Source: a virus. From it: DNA of 50,255 nt. The stretch covers positions 1 through 50,255 of the IMG/VR virus record IMGVR_UViG_3300050821_009614. One strand, written 5' to 3'. Positions 32,318 through 39,870 of the stretch are shown here, piece after piece. A model generated the notes under the pieces. It worked only from the letters and a program-made list of their open reading frames with translations, searched no databases and was not told where the DNA came from. Position 1 is the stretch's first letter; every line of letters begins with the position of its first letter. The position numbers and the translations under genes were made by a program.

Positions 32318-32737
32318 TCACTTCTTTTCCTCGGTCTCAGGTGCGGACGGCGTCATAAATCCGCGGCGCGTCGTGGCCAGCCTGCTCGACAAGGTCTGGA
32401 TGTCTCGCTTGACGTCCCCCACCTCTCGTTTGACGTCGATCACTTCCTTCCTGGTCTCTGCCACGTCGTGCTTCACCTCGATCACGGTGTCGTGCGTGTA
32501 CTGAGCGTTGATCTCGATCGTCGTCGTCCGGTTGTTGATCGTCCAAATGAACCCCGCCAACGCGACCGCGACAAGCACCCCCAATCCAATGGCCCGGCCG
32601 ACGGACGTTCTCAGCAACCAATCCTTGTCGCGTTGAGGCATGCCGAACTCGATGGCGAGTCCAGGCTTTTTCTGCCTCTCGGCTAGACGTTCGAGAATGT
32701 GGTCCAGCTGGTCGTCGCTCAGCATGAGCTGATTCAC
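32318..32737 (-). CDS. TM plus coiled-coil protein, 139 aa
   Basis: MNQLMLSDDQLDHILERLAE, a membrane segment 'SVGRAIGLGVLVAVALAGFI', then a long coiled coil with 'VIEVKHDVAETRKEVIDVKR' and 'EVGDVKRDIQTLSSRLA'. A heptad-repeat stalk after one TM is the layout of inner-membrane spanins or tethers. Part of the membrane cluster. Confidence 0.58.
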   Translation of the reverse strand: MNQLMLSDDQLDHILERLAERQKKPGLAIEFGMPQRDKDWLLRTSVGRAIGLGVLVAVALAGFIWTINNRTTTIEINAQYTHDTVIEVKHDVAETRKEVIDVKREVGDVKRDIQTLSSRLATTRRGFMTPSAPETEEKK

Positions 32738-32916
32738 CGCTCGGTGCTCTCCCTGCTTCGGGTTTCGCTCTGAATCCTTTCAGTCCGTCACAGAGATAGT
32801 TGGTGGTGTGACGCACTCTGGGAGGAAGAACCCAACGGCCGAAGGGAGTCGAAAGTCTCCGACCGCCGGGGTTCCTCTAACTCGGCAACCGCCCCAGCTC
32901 GGCCACCGCGAAGCGA
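32738..32916. other. 179-bp gap with a nested hairpin, no gene seen
   Basis: No convincing gene. A nested inverted repeat lies at 32829-32873: outer AACCC / GGGTT, middle CGG / CCG and inner GGAG / CTCC around a short loop. On the minus strand the stem is not followed by a U-run, so its role as a terminator after the 140-aa gene is uncertain. Confidence 0.4.
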
Positions 32917-33339
32917 CTACTTGGCCGGCGCTTTGCTCGGAGCGGGGCTCGTCACGTTCGCCGGCAGCGGAGCCGGCTTGGCAACCGCGCTCGGCGTGGC
33001 CTGCGTTGCCGCCGCGTGGACGTTTTGCACGTGGCTCGACAGGCTGGTCACCAGCGCGCTCCAGGCCTGCCGCTCTTGCTGCTGGGCGGCCGTGAGATTG
33101 TTTTGCGCGGCGCGGATTTGATTCTCGGCCGACGTGGTCACCGCCTGAAGCTTGTCGTACGCCTCTGCCGTCAACTTGCGGCATGTCTCCAGGTTGTCCG
33201 CGTTGGCCTTGGTGGGGTCTTCGCCACCCACCGGCGTGCCCGTGGTCTCGGCCGTGGTCGGCGTGACGGGTGTGGCGGGGGGCGTGGTCGACGGCGCGCT
33301 GGCCGGTCCGGCGTTGGCTGGTGTGGTTCCTGTGCTCAT
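32917..33339 (-). CDS. Ala/Thr-rich coiled-coil protein, 140 aa
   Basis: Low-complexity N-terminus rich in Thr, Pro and Ala, then a helix 'AENQIRAAQNNLTAAQQQER' with 'WSALVTSLSSHVQNVH', and a disordered Pro/Ala-rich tail. AGGAG precedes the ATG. It is the first gene after an AT-rich upstream region that may hold the promoter of this operon. No family recognised. Confidence 0.55.
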   Translation of the reverse strand: MSTGTTPANAGPASAPSTTPPATPVTPTTAETTGTPVGGEDPTKANADNLETCRKLTAEAYDKLQAVTTSAENQIRAAQNNLTAAQQQERQAWSALVTSLSSHVQNVHAAATQATPSAVAKPAPLPANVTSPAPSKAPAK

Positions 33340-33482
33340 ACAACTGGCTCCTGTGCGATGCGATTGATCGAGGAGAGATCTGAGAGCCAGTATAGACCGC
33401 GATGTGCTAGCTGCTAGCTACTGCCTCAATATATTCGTTCTACTATGTTTCACTATGTTAGCAAGACTACGCTGTCTACTAA
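33340..33482 (-). promoter_or_regulatory. AT-rich region with candidate promoter and GCTAGC repeats
   Basis: This 143-bp gap stands out by low GC between 33400 and 33482 in a GC-rich genome. On the minus strand it has TATACT (33394-33389), TATATT near the GCTAGC-t-GCTAGC double palindrome (about 33406-33420), and two related ACATAGT(G/A) words. No clear -35 pairs with them, so promoter assignment is tentative. It lies just upstream of the leftward membrane/redox operon and after the glycosidase stop at 33483. Confidence 0.45.
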
Positions 33483-34970
33483 TTATTGAATCGACACCCG
33501 ACAGGCCGGGTCAATCAGCCGCAGCGCCGGATCGGTGTCAGGTCCGAGAATCGCCTGCTCGTTACCCAGCATACCGTACGTTGCCGGCACAGACACCACG
33601 GGCGCGACGCCGCGCAAAGCCGGGTTGTGGAATTTGTCCATTTGCTCCTGCACGCCCACACACATCACTTCGTCGAAGCGGCCGTCGTACGGATCGTTGT
33701 AGGTTCCGTACGGCGAACCTTCGCTGAAGATTTCGCTGTGCATCCACGAATACATGGCCGCGATCTGCACGCCCTGCACTACCATCGCGTGCGTCCCGGA
33801 CGCCATCCCCAGACAGCGTTCGTGGTTGGGGTCTTGGAGGTTCTTGCCGTTGACTCTGTACTGGGTCACAAAGCCGTACTCGGTCACCGCCTGCGGAGGG
33901 CCCCAGCCACCACCCGCAATGCGGGCTGCGAATCGCGATCGCTTGTCCGTAGTCCGTGCGTCCACCAGAAACTTGTTCCACGACGGCAAGCCGTTCTCCG
34001 TCGCCTCTTCGTACGAGTAGCAGTGCTGATCGACGATATCACCCATGGCAATCTGGTTGGCGAACATCGAGTACGGCCCGGCGCCGAAATGGTTGCTCGT
34101 CACGATGAGCGCATGGCTGTTCGCGCGGGCGACCGCCACCATCGGAGCCAGCCACGCCGCTTCGCGGTAGATCGCGTACTGCACGTGCTCCTGCGCGCCG
34201 GGCTTCGTGATCCCGTATGAAGCCCAGAAGGCTGCCGAGTCGGCGGCGAACGCCGCTTGCAACTGCGGGTGCGCGGAGTAACCCCACGTTGCGGTAAACG
34301 TCAGGCCGCGCTCGTTGGTGATGCCGACAAACACCAAGCCCGGTCCGTAGCCGATCGGCACGTTGGTATAGGGATTGACGGCCGTCAGCACTTGCGTGAC
34401 GAACTGGGCTTGGAGCGTTTGGAGCACGCCCGGATATGCGGCCCACGGCAGCACTTCGCCCATTTGCTGTGACGTGAACGCGCTCGACACACACTCCAAG
34501 AACAACGGGTCGGTTGTCCCCGGGGCGTCGGCCGGCACACACACGCGGCCGTAATGCAGGTCCAGCGAATAGCTGATGCCTGCCTGCTCCAAGAGCATGA
34601 TGAAATAACTGAGGGCCTGGACCTTCACTGGATCGAGCGCCGTGGTACTGCCCGCCGCGAAGATCGGCGAGTAGGTCAGGTCGATGCCGTGAATGCGACA
34701 GAAGCTGAAGTGGGCCCGCTTCATGTTCGCCACTTGCGCGGCGACCACAGCCTCTTGGGCTGGATCCATCGCCATCGTCCCGGCCTTGGGATTGAGCAGT
34801 CCGCAGATGGCCGAGAAGTCCGCGTTGACGCCGCCGAAGAGGACGGGCGTCGTGCCGCGGACGAGCTGGCCCTTGACGACCGTCACCGGCCCGGCCGAGA
34901 ACGGCACGTAGGGAAACGGATTCGGCACGTCGGAGAATTCGTAAGTGGAGAGTGGGCTGGCTGCGATCAT
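33483..34970 (-). CDS. clan GH-A glycoside hydrolase-like protein, 495 aa
   Basis: I chose the ATG at 34970, which overlaps the previous stop (ATGA). The body looks like a (beta/alpha)8 glycosidase: 'FGGVNADFSAICGLLNP' (strand 1), 'RAHFSFCRIHGIDLTY', 'ISYSLDLHYGRVCVP', 'VFVGITNERGLTF' with the acid/base in the N-E pair (E220), 'HCYSYEEATENG' and 'AVTEYGFVTQYRVNG' with a likely nucleophile in T-E-Y-G (E364). Such enzymes cut polysaccharides such as cellulose, mannan or beta-glucan. It has no signal peptide, so it may be a virion depolymerase or part of lysis. The substrate is unknown. Confidence 0.7.
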   Translation of the reverse strand: MIAASPLSTYEFSDVPNPFPYVPFSAGPVTVVKGQLVRGTTPVLFGGVNADFSAICGLLNPKAGTMAMDPAQEAVVAAQVANMKRAHFSFCRIHGIDLTYSPIFAAGSTTALDPVKVQALSYFIMLLEQAGISYSLDLHYGRVCVPADAPGTTDPLFLECVSSAFTSQQMGEVLPWAAYPGVLQTLQAQFVTQVLTAVNPYTNVPIGYGPGLVFVGITNERGLTFTATWGYSAHPQLQAAFAADSAAFWASYGITKPGAQEHVQYAIYREAAWLAPMVAVARANSHALIVTSNHFGAGPYSMFANQIAMGDIVDQHCYSYEEATENGLPSWNKFLVDARTTDKRSRFAARIAGGGWGPPQAVTEYGFVTQYRVNGKNLQDPNHERCLGMASGTHAMVVQGVQIAAMYSWMHSEIFSEGSPYGTYNDPYDGRFDEVMCVGVQEQMDKFHNPALRGVAPVVSVPATYGMLGNEQAILGPDTDPALRLIDPACRVSIQ

Positions 34971-35284
34971 GTGTTGTTCCGTGTGAGAATCGTTCGTATC
35001 TGTTTGCAACAGTGGGCCGCTTCGGCGTCGTAGCCGGGCAGCGCCTTCGCTATCTCCCCCAGCACCTTGCGCAGCCGCTCGGCTTCCCTGGAGTCTCTCT
35101 GCTGCAATTGCATGAGCAGTCGCCAGCGAGTTTCGTTGTCGTTGTTGATTCCCAGGGGCGTGTTGCAGGGGCAACCGTCAGTCACCCAGGCGTTGTCGAG
35201 CAGCAACGGCTTCCCGCATCCGAGACAATTGTCCGACGCCGTTGGGAATCCGCCGATAACGTCAGCGCGAGTCTCGTTGGTCAT
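34967..35284 (-). CDS. zinc-binding hypothetical protein, 105 aa
   Basis: Begins MTNETRADVIGGFPTASDNC and has Cys pairs 'NCLGCGKPLL' and 'VTDGCPCNTPLG', a zinc ribbon, followed by a helix 'NETRWRLLMQLQQRDSREAE' and 'ALPGYDAEAAHCCKQIRTI'. It overlaps the glycosidase start. Similar small proteins occur in phage early regions; no function assigned. Confidence 0.6.
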   Translation of the reverse strand: MTNETRADVIGGFPTASDNCLGCGKPLLLDNAWVTDGCPCNTPLGINNDNETRWRLLMQLQQRDSREAERLRKVLGEIAKALPGYDAEAAHCCKQIRTILTRNNT

Positions 35285-35451
35285 TGGTAGTCCTTGGCGT
35301 GTTTAGTCGCCCATTTCTCGAACGCCTTGAATCCGTCCGTGTTCCACCAGTCGTTGAACATCTCGGCGTCAACGTCGTTAACGAACGACAGGAATATCTC
35401 GTGCTCGTGGATGCTGCGGTCGATTTCACGAGGACTGTCGGGCATCTCCAC
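35281..35451 (-). CDS. hypothetical small acidic protein, 56 aa
   Basis: I prefer GTG at 35451 because GGAG lies about 8 bases upstream. An ATG two codons later also works. The ORF is open farther upstream but those residues look non-coding. The product has 'SIHEHEIFLSFVNDVDAEMF', 'NDWWNTDGFKAFEKWATKHA', a compact, aromatic and acidic protein. Common in phage early operons, of unknown role. Confidence 0.55.
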   Translation of the reverse strand: MEMPDSPREIDRSIHEHEIFLSFVNDVDAEMFNDWWNTDGFKAFEKWATKHAKDYQ

Positions 35452-35467
35452 GGTCAACGCTCCAGGA

Positions 35468-35701
35468 TCAGGTGATGTGGCGGGTGAAAATCGCCTGCTG
35501 ACAGTGAGGGCAGTCGCCGATGTACGCGGACTCCATGCCGTCATCGAATCTACGGTCGTTCTCGTCATCGACCTTCACCGACGACACGAAATCGCCCTTA
35601 AAGACGACGCCGACCAGCTCGTGCAGGCGCAAGTATTGCTCGCAGCACTCGCACTGAACGGTCTCGCTTGGTCGCAGTCCAGACGGCTTTTTGCGTGCCA
35701 T
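35468..35701 (-). CDS. zinc-ribbon hypothetical protein, 77 aa
   Basis: Cys pairs 'VQCECCEQYLRLHEL' and 'IGDCPHCQQAIFTR' enclose a beta hairpin with 'VGVVFKGDFVSSVKVDDEND'. Small zinc-ribbon proteins like this are frequent in GC-rich phage genomes; DNA or protein binding is possible. AGGAG precedes the ATG. Confidence 0.65.
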   Translation of the reverse strand: MARKKPSGLRPSETVQCECCEQYLRLHELVGVVFKGDFVSSVKVDDENDRRFDDGMESAYIGDCPHCQQAIFTRHIT

Positions 35702-35712
35702 TCACTGGCTCC

Positions 35713-36303
35713 TTAGTCGGCTTTGATTTGGTTTCCGTACCCGGCTCGCTCCGACGCGGTGATGTAGACCTTTGCAGGCACGAAAGACGCGATTTTTCTC
35801 AGCTTGAGATTCTCGTTACTCAGCCGCTCGGCTTCGGACGGTTGGGCGGCGGGAGCGTCGGAGAGTGCGGCAACCAGCTTTCGGTACACGCGATAAAAGT
35901 AGATGCTCGCGTAGGTCGTTCCGCCTGCACGGCCTTCGTGGAAATTCCAACCGTACATATCGCCTTCGGCCTTCCACCGATTTGCTTCGGTGTGGGCGTC
36001 CTGGGTTTCTTTCAGTCGTTCCTCGTTGGCCGCCTTAAACTCGTCTTTCAGGCTGGTCAGCACTGTTCGCATCGCCGCAACCGCGTCGTCCCGCTCCTTC
36101 GTCAGCGTGGCGATTTGCATGTCCTTCGCGTCGAGTTCGGCCGTTCTGTGGTCGTGAAGCCGTTCCCATGTGGCCGCTCTGTCGGTCGCCTCTTTGAGCT
36201 TGGCGGCAAGGGCGGAGCTTTCGGCCTTGAGTCGCTTGATTTCGTCGATGCACTGATCCAGCTCGAAGCGATCGTCGAACCGGTTTTCTTCTGGAAGGTT
36301 CAT
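35713..36303 (-). CDS. coiled-coil hypothetical protein, 196 aa
   Basis: Long helix with heptad repeats: 'QCIDEIKRLKAESSALAAKL', 'ATWERLHDHRTAELDAKDMQ' and 'IATLTKERDDAVAAMRTVLT'. A less regular middle has 'YGWNFHEGRAGGTTYASIYF', then another helix with 'SEAERLSNENLKLRKIASF'. Likely a structural or scaffold-like protein in the leftward early operon. No domain recognised. Confidence 0.55.
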   Translation of the reverse strand: MNLPEENRFDDRFELDQCIDEIKRLKAESSALAAKLKEATDRAATWERLHDHRTAELDAKDMQIATLTKERDDAVAAMRTVLTSLKDEFKAANEERLKETQDAHTEANRWKAEGDMYGWNFHEGRAGGTTYASIYFYRVYRKLVAALSDAPAAQPSEAERLSNENLKLRKIASFVPAKVYITASERAGYGNQIKAD

Positions 36304-36317
36304 CGTTCAATTCCCTC

Positions 36318-36764
36318 TCAATGGATCGTCAGGCCCGCAATCCTTATCAGGTGATACATCCTTAGGACCGCCTGATCGCGCCGGTGCTGTGGGAGTTTCC
36401 GGCCTACATGGCAGACAGTTTCGGCAGCCCTGGATGGACGATCCCCGCGCCGAACCCACAACAATCCAATGAGCACGCATCGCGATTGCCGCGCTTCTGC
36501 CGTTCTGGTTTCGTCAGTCCACCACTGCCCACACAATGGCCGGTAAAGCCTGAGATATTTTTCGCGTTCAGCGGCTATAAATTCGTCGAGTGGGTGGCGC
36601 TCATTTCGGGATTCCCACGCGGCGATGATGGCTGCCGATTCGCAACTTTGGATTTCAGCCGATCTGTCGGTTCCCAGAATTGCCGCCGAGGTCTCAATCA
36701 CCGAAGCTGCTGCCCATGCCTTCTCAATCTCCGCGATCCGCTCTTCGCTCAGGGGGCCGTTCAT
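36318..36764 (-). CDS. hypothetical protein, 148 aa
   Basis: Helix-rich N-terminus (MNGPLSEERIAEIEKAWAAA) with a Cys-containing middle 'RSAEIQSCESAAIIAAWESR' and 'REKYLRLYRPLCGQWWTDET'. The last ~45 residues are basic and less protein-like, so the true end may be uncertain. It is coupled to the upstream gene (4-base overlap). Function unknown. Confidence 0.5.
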   Translation of the reverse strand: MNGPLSEERIAEIEKAWAAASVIETSAAILGTDRSAEIQSCESAAIIAAWESRNERHPLDEFIAAEREKYLRLYRPLCGQWWTDETRTAEARQSRCVLIGLLWVRRGDRPSRAAETVCHVGRKLPQHRRDQAVLRMYHLIRIAGLTIH

Positions 36765-36952
36765 GGCGTGGGCTCCTGTCCGTCCTCGTGATCCTTCATC
36801 CGCTTGATTTTCCGCCTCAGCACGTGCACACCCTTCTTGATCGCGCCCTGGATAATGCGACTGCTGCGCTTTGCGCCGCGAATCCGTCCCTCGACAGCAG
36901 CACGAACGACAGATAGTTCTTCGCGGTCGAACTTGTGTTTACTCATCTCCAT
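36761..36952 (-). CDS. small basic protein, 63 aa
   Basis: ATG at 36952 has GGAGG nine bases upstream; an ATG six bases later (MSKHKFDREEL) is a possible alternative. Strongly basic C-terminus (VHVLRRKIKRMKDHEDG) with a helix 'LSVVRAAVEGRIRGAKRSSR'. Size and charge suit a small nucleic-acid-binding or regulatory protein. It overlaps the 59-aa gene upstream and the 148-aa gene downstream. Confidence 0.52.
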   Translation of the reverse strand: MEMSKHKFDREELSVVRAAVEGRIRGAKRSSRIIQGAIKKGVHVLRRKIKRMKDHEDGQEPTP

Positions 36953-37118
36953 AGCCGATCGCCTCCAAGGCTTCATCAACGTCAGCGTAAGCCGCCGTCG
37001 GCTGACTCCCGTTGTGCACGAGCACCGCCGCCAGTACGTGCCGCCAGACCAGACGCACGAGCAGCCTGTCTAACTTATTCAGATCTTCCGGGCTGGGATC
37101 TGGTAGGTTGCCTTCCAT
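36939..37118 (-). CDS. hypothetical acidic protein, 59 aa
   Basis: ATG at 37118 preceded by GGAGACGAG. The frame is MEGNLPDPSPEDLNKLDRLL, then 'VRLVWRHVLAAVLVHNGSQP' and 'TAAYADVDEALEAIGYGDE', ending in TAA at 36941-36939. Protein-like helix composition and its fit between neighbours support it. Its end overlaps the start of the basic protein. No family recognised. Confidence 0.58.
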   Translation of the reverse strand: MEGNLPDPSPEDLNKLDRLLVRLVWRHVLAAVLVHNGSQPTAAYADVDEALEAIGYGDE

Positions 37119-37164
37119 CGTTCTCGTCTCCGTTGCGATGAAGCGATCCGCGCCTATGCTTGGC

Positions 37165-37554
37165 TCATTCCGTGAACTCGGCCAAGACAGAGCCGTCTTC
37201 GGCGTAATAGGTCATCATCCAATTCGGGTGGCAGTTCATTGGGAAATCCACCCCGTCGAACAGCACGTCGAAGTTTCCCGATTCGTTGTGACCGACTATC
37301 GCTCCCGGCCTTCCATTTACGGTCACCCGCATGCCGACCTTCGCGAATGGAACACCGCGGCTTCGCGCGACACGCTTGAAGTCATCGCTGGATTGCGGCG
37401 CCCCGAGCGATCGGCAACGGATGTCCTGATACTTGGCGTCAGGGCACGGATCCCGAATGAACGAGAGATACTGCGACTTGGCCTTTCCTGAGGTCCTGGC
37501 GACGATCCGCGTCCCGTGATCGTTGCCCTTTAGGCGACACTCGAAAGTTTGCAT
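37165..37554 (-). CDS. hypothetical protein, 129 aa
   Basis: Begins at the ATG at 37554 (MQTFECRLKGNDHGTRIVAR) with GAGAGA upstream; the open frame extends further but those residues look like noise. The core is beta-rich: 'VGMRVTVNGRPGAIVGHNES', 'GNFDVLFDGVDFPMNCHPNW', 'MMTYYAEDGSVLAEFTE'. This looks like a KOW/SH3-type barrel with a 'N-G-R-P-G-x-I-V-G' turn. It is a common small phage fold, of unknown role. Confidence 0.58.
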   Translation of the reverse strand: MQTFECRLKGNDHGTRIVARTSGKAKSQYLSFIRDPCPDAKYQDIRCRSLGAPQSSDDFKRVARSRGVPFAKVGMRVTVNGRPGAIVGHNESGNFDVLFDGVDFPMNCHPNWMMTYYAEDGSVLAEFTE

Positions 37555-37631
37555 AAAATCTCTCTCGGTGCGATCACCTCCGCGCCCGCTTCGCCAAGTC
37601 GGCTCACGGGCCACGGAGAGGAGATGGGGAA

Positions 37632-37844
37632 TCAGTTGCCCGGCGCACCATCGGCCTTCGGCGCGCTCGGATTTGGATACGTCGCCTGCGCTGAGTCGAT
37701 GAACCATTGCCTGTATCCGGGCGACAGGACTTCGAGATCCTTGTTGAGTCGCCTGAGCACCTTGTAGGCGTCGAGCAATTCATCCTTGCCGTCCGCTGGC
37801 GGAATGGGTTGCGTCTTACTCGTCTGCGTCGCTGTCGCCGTCAT
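37632..37844 (-). CDS. hypothetical protein, 70 aa
   Basis: ATG at 37844 with GGAG about nine bases upstream. Begins MTATATQTSKTQPIPPADGK, a disordered head, then 'DELLDAYKVLRRLNKDLEVL' and 'GYRQWFIDSAQATYPNPSAP'. It overlaps the end of the nuclease gene by 29 bases. Its small size and place next to a Cas4-like exonuclease suggest a partner, but this is a guess. Confidence 0.5.
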   Translation of the reverse strand: MTATATQTSKTQPIPPADGKDELLDAYKVLRRLNKDLEVLSPGYRQWFIDSAQATYPNPSAPKADGAPGN

Positions 37845-38856
37845 CGTCCCGTTCTCCGATCTTGTAAATGCGTTTAGGAGTCTTTCTCGTCGAGTTAGGC
37901 TTGTCATTTCCAAATCCAATTCCCGTTCCAACAACGTCGTTGCCGGTCAGGTCCACGAACACGCTCAGCCGCTTCTTAATTGTCTTTGCCGTCTCTTCCA
38001 CGGACGCCAGGCGGTCCAGCCACTTTGCGGGGCTGCCGAGCATCTCAGGCACGTCCATGTCCGCCACTGGGCACTTGTGCGACACGGGGCAGATCCGGCA
38101 CTTCTCGGCCGTCGGTCGCGTCTCGGCCTTGGCGGGAATGGCGTCTTTCCAGCGCAGCCAGTCTCCGATCGCGGACAGCACGCGGGATTCGATTGGCTTC
38201 AGGCGGTCGCGGCGAAACTCGGTCGCCCAGCTCGGACCGTTGCTGCGACGGCTCCAGATCCGCGTGCGAAGCGCCTGAATCTCGGGGTAGTTCCCGAACA
38301 CCAGAAGGGCGTGCAACTGAAACTGGAACGATTCCTGAACGCTCTCCGGGCTCCACGGCTTCCAGCCCGTTTTCCAGTCCATCTCCTCAATGACTTCCGG
38401 GCTCGCGGTCGAGTAGAGCACGTCGAGTTCGCTGGTCACGCGCACCGTCTGATCGGCCACCGTGAAATCCAGTGAGAGCTGTCCGCTGCGATCCCCGCGC
38501 CCCCCGTCAAACCTGAGAATGTTTGATGCGTGGAGACGCCAGAGCCAATCGGAGAACGGCCAGACCGATGATGCGAACGCCTTGACGACTTGAGGCTGCA
38601 CATCGGGACGCGCCGCACGGAGGTTCGTGTGTAGCTCTTCCTGGATCACCTTTCGGTCCATCGATCCGCCGGAACCGATGTAAAGATCGATTGCGTCGCT
38701 GATCGCCTTGTGGACTTCTTCCCCGACCACAGCAATTTCACCAACAGTGCGGCCGATCCCCGACTCCCGCAGCAATGACTGCGCTGGGCAGTTGCAGAAG
38801 CCTTCCAGTGTGGACCGATCGACGGTTAAAACATCGTCTTCGATTTCGAGGGGCAT
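37816..38856 (-). CDS. Cas4/RecB-like PD-(D/E)XK nuclease with Cys cluster, 346 aa
   Basis: Begins MPLEIEDDVLTVDRSTLEGF at 38856. Motifs for the PD-(D/E)XK superfamily: 'GEEVHKAI' (His49), 'TSELDVLY' (Asp145), 'EEMDWKTGWKP' (Asp160 and Lys162) and 'SFQFQLHALL' (Gln180). Cys at the start ('GFCNCPAQ') and at the end ('CRICPVSHKCPV') match the 4Fe-4S cluster pattern of Cas4 and AddB-type nucleases. It likely degrades DNA ends for recombination or repair. It lies next to a Rad52-like gene, a typical phage recombination pair. Confidence 0.78.
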   Translation of the reverse strand: MPLEIEDDVLTVDRSTLEGFCNCPAQSLLRESGIGRTVGEIAVVGEEVHKAISDAIDLYIGSGGSMDRKVIQEELHTNLRAARPDVQPQVVKAFASSVWPFSDWLWRLHASNILRFDGGRGDRSGQLSLDFTVADQTVRVTSELDVLYSTASPEVIEEMDWKTGWKPWSPESVQESFQFQLHALLVFGNYPEIQALRTRIWSRRSNGPSWATEFRRDRLKPIESRVLSAIGDWLRWKDAIPAKAETRPTAEKCRICPVSHKCPVADMDVPEMLGSPAKWLDRLASVEETAKTIKKRLSVFVDLTGNDVVGTGIGFGNDKPNSTRKTPKRIYKIGERDDDGDSDADE

Positions 38857-39785
38857 CCCGGCTCTCCTGATTGTGGCGTGGGTTCCGGAGCGCGGCCCAT
38901 GCCGCTCTCTTCGTCGAGCATCCCGTGGGCGAAGTCGATCTTTTTGACGTTCCACGACGACAGGCTACGGCTCTTGTTGGGATCCGCCACTCCAGCCGCC
39001 TGAGCGAATCGCGCCCAAGCCAGTTCGTCGTCTGGCGACTTGCCGTTGCCCGAGCGAATCGCTTTCCAGCGGTCAACGAGGCCCTTGAGCTGTTCGACCG
39101 TGGCCCGCTCGGAGCGCGCATGGACCTTGGGCTTGGTTTCGTCCGGCGTGGGATTGCCGTGTTGCTCCGGCTGACCGAGCGCCCCTTCCTCAAGATCCTG
39201 CGTAAATAGGTCGGTTAGCGCCCACGCGCTGAGCACGGCATCGACGTGAGCGCACTTCTTCGCCATCTTGATCGCATTGTTCGCGTCGCCTCCCTTGTCC
39301 CCGACCTTTCGGATTCCGCGGCCTTCGCCGAGCAATTCGCCCGTCGCCCTCGAATAGAGGTGGCACGCGAAAACAAAGGTTCCGTCCGGCTTGCCGAGTT
39401 GGCGCCATGCCATCAGGTCGGCCTTGTATTCATCGCGCGCCCCCATGAGGTCGCACACGAAATTTGCGCCGGCCTTGTAAAGCGAGGGCTTGGGAGTCCA
39501 CTGCTTGGGGTTCACGACGTCGTCGCGATTCTTGCGACTGTTCCAAACCAGGAAATTCCCTTCTCCGTCCGTCCGCGGCGTGAGCCCCGGCGGGAACCCG
39601 AAATGGATTCCTTCGACCAGGTGCGATCGCAGCCAGTCACGGAACGCCTTGCGCCGCTCGGAATACTCCGCCAGGCCGGCCCGCATCGTCTCGACGGGCA
39701 TCAGCATGAAGCCGGCGCGCATGTCTCGCAGTGGCCCGGTCGGGATGGAAATTGCTGTCGTTTCAATGATCTCACCGTTGGCCAT
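38826..39785 (-). CDS. Rad52-like single-strand annealing protein candidate, 319 aa
   Basis: Begins MANGEIIETTAISIPTGPLR at 39785. The core has 'KPSLYKAGANFVCDLMGARD', 'HLYSRATGELLGEGRGIRKV' and 'NNAIKMAKKCAHVDAVLSAW' then 'ALTDLFTQDLEEG'. This last segment ('N-x-A-x-K-M-A-x-K-R-A-x-V-D-A') is shared with a phage family that I believe is related to Rad52-type annealing proteins. The C-terminal ~110 residues contain a charged region 'SERATVEQLKGLVDRWKAIR'. It is encoded beside a Cas4-like exonuclease. Annealing role is inference. Confidence 0.6.
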   Translation of the reverse strand: MANGEIIETTAISIPTGPLRDMRAGFMLMPVETMRAGLAEYSERRKAFRDWLRSHLVEGIHFGFPPGLTPRTDGEGNFLVWNSRKNRDDVVNPKQWTPKPSLYKAGANFVCDLMGARDEYKADLMAWRQLGKPDGTFVFACHLYSRATGELLGEGRGIRKVGDKGGDANNAIKMAKKCAHVDAVLSAWALTDLFTQDLEEGALGQPEQHGNPTPDETKPKVHARSERATVEQLKGLVDRWKAIRSGNGKSPDDELAWARFAQAAGVADPNKSRSLSSWNVKKIDFAHGMLDEESGMGRAPEPTPQSGEPGCPSKSKTMF

Positions 39786-39870
39786 GTCTTCCGTCTCCGA
39801 TGTGCACTTCTCAGCGTGAACGCATCCCAGCGACAATCGGCCTCGCTGCCACTAACCAGTCAACAAAGCC

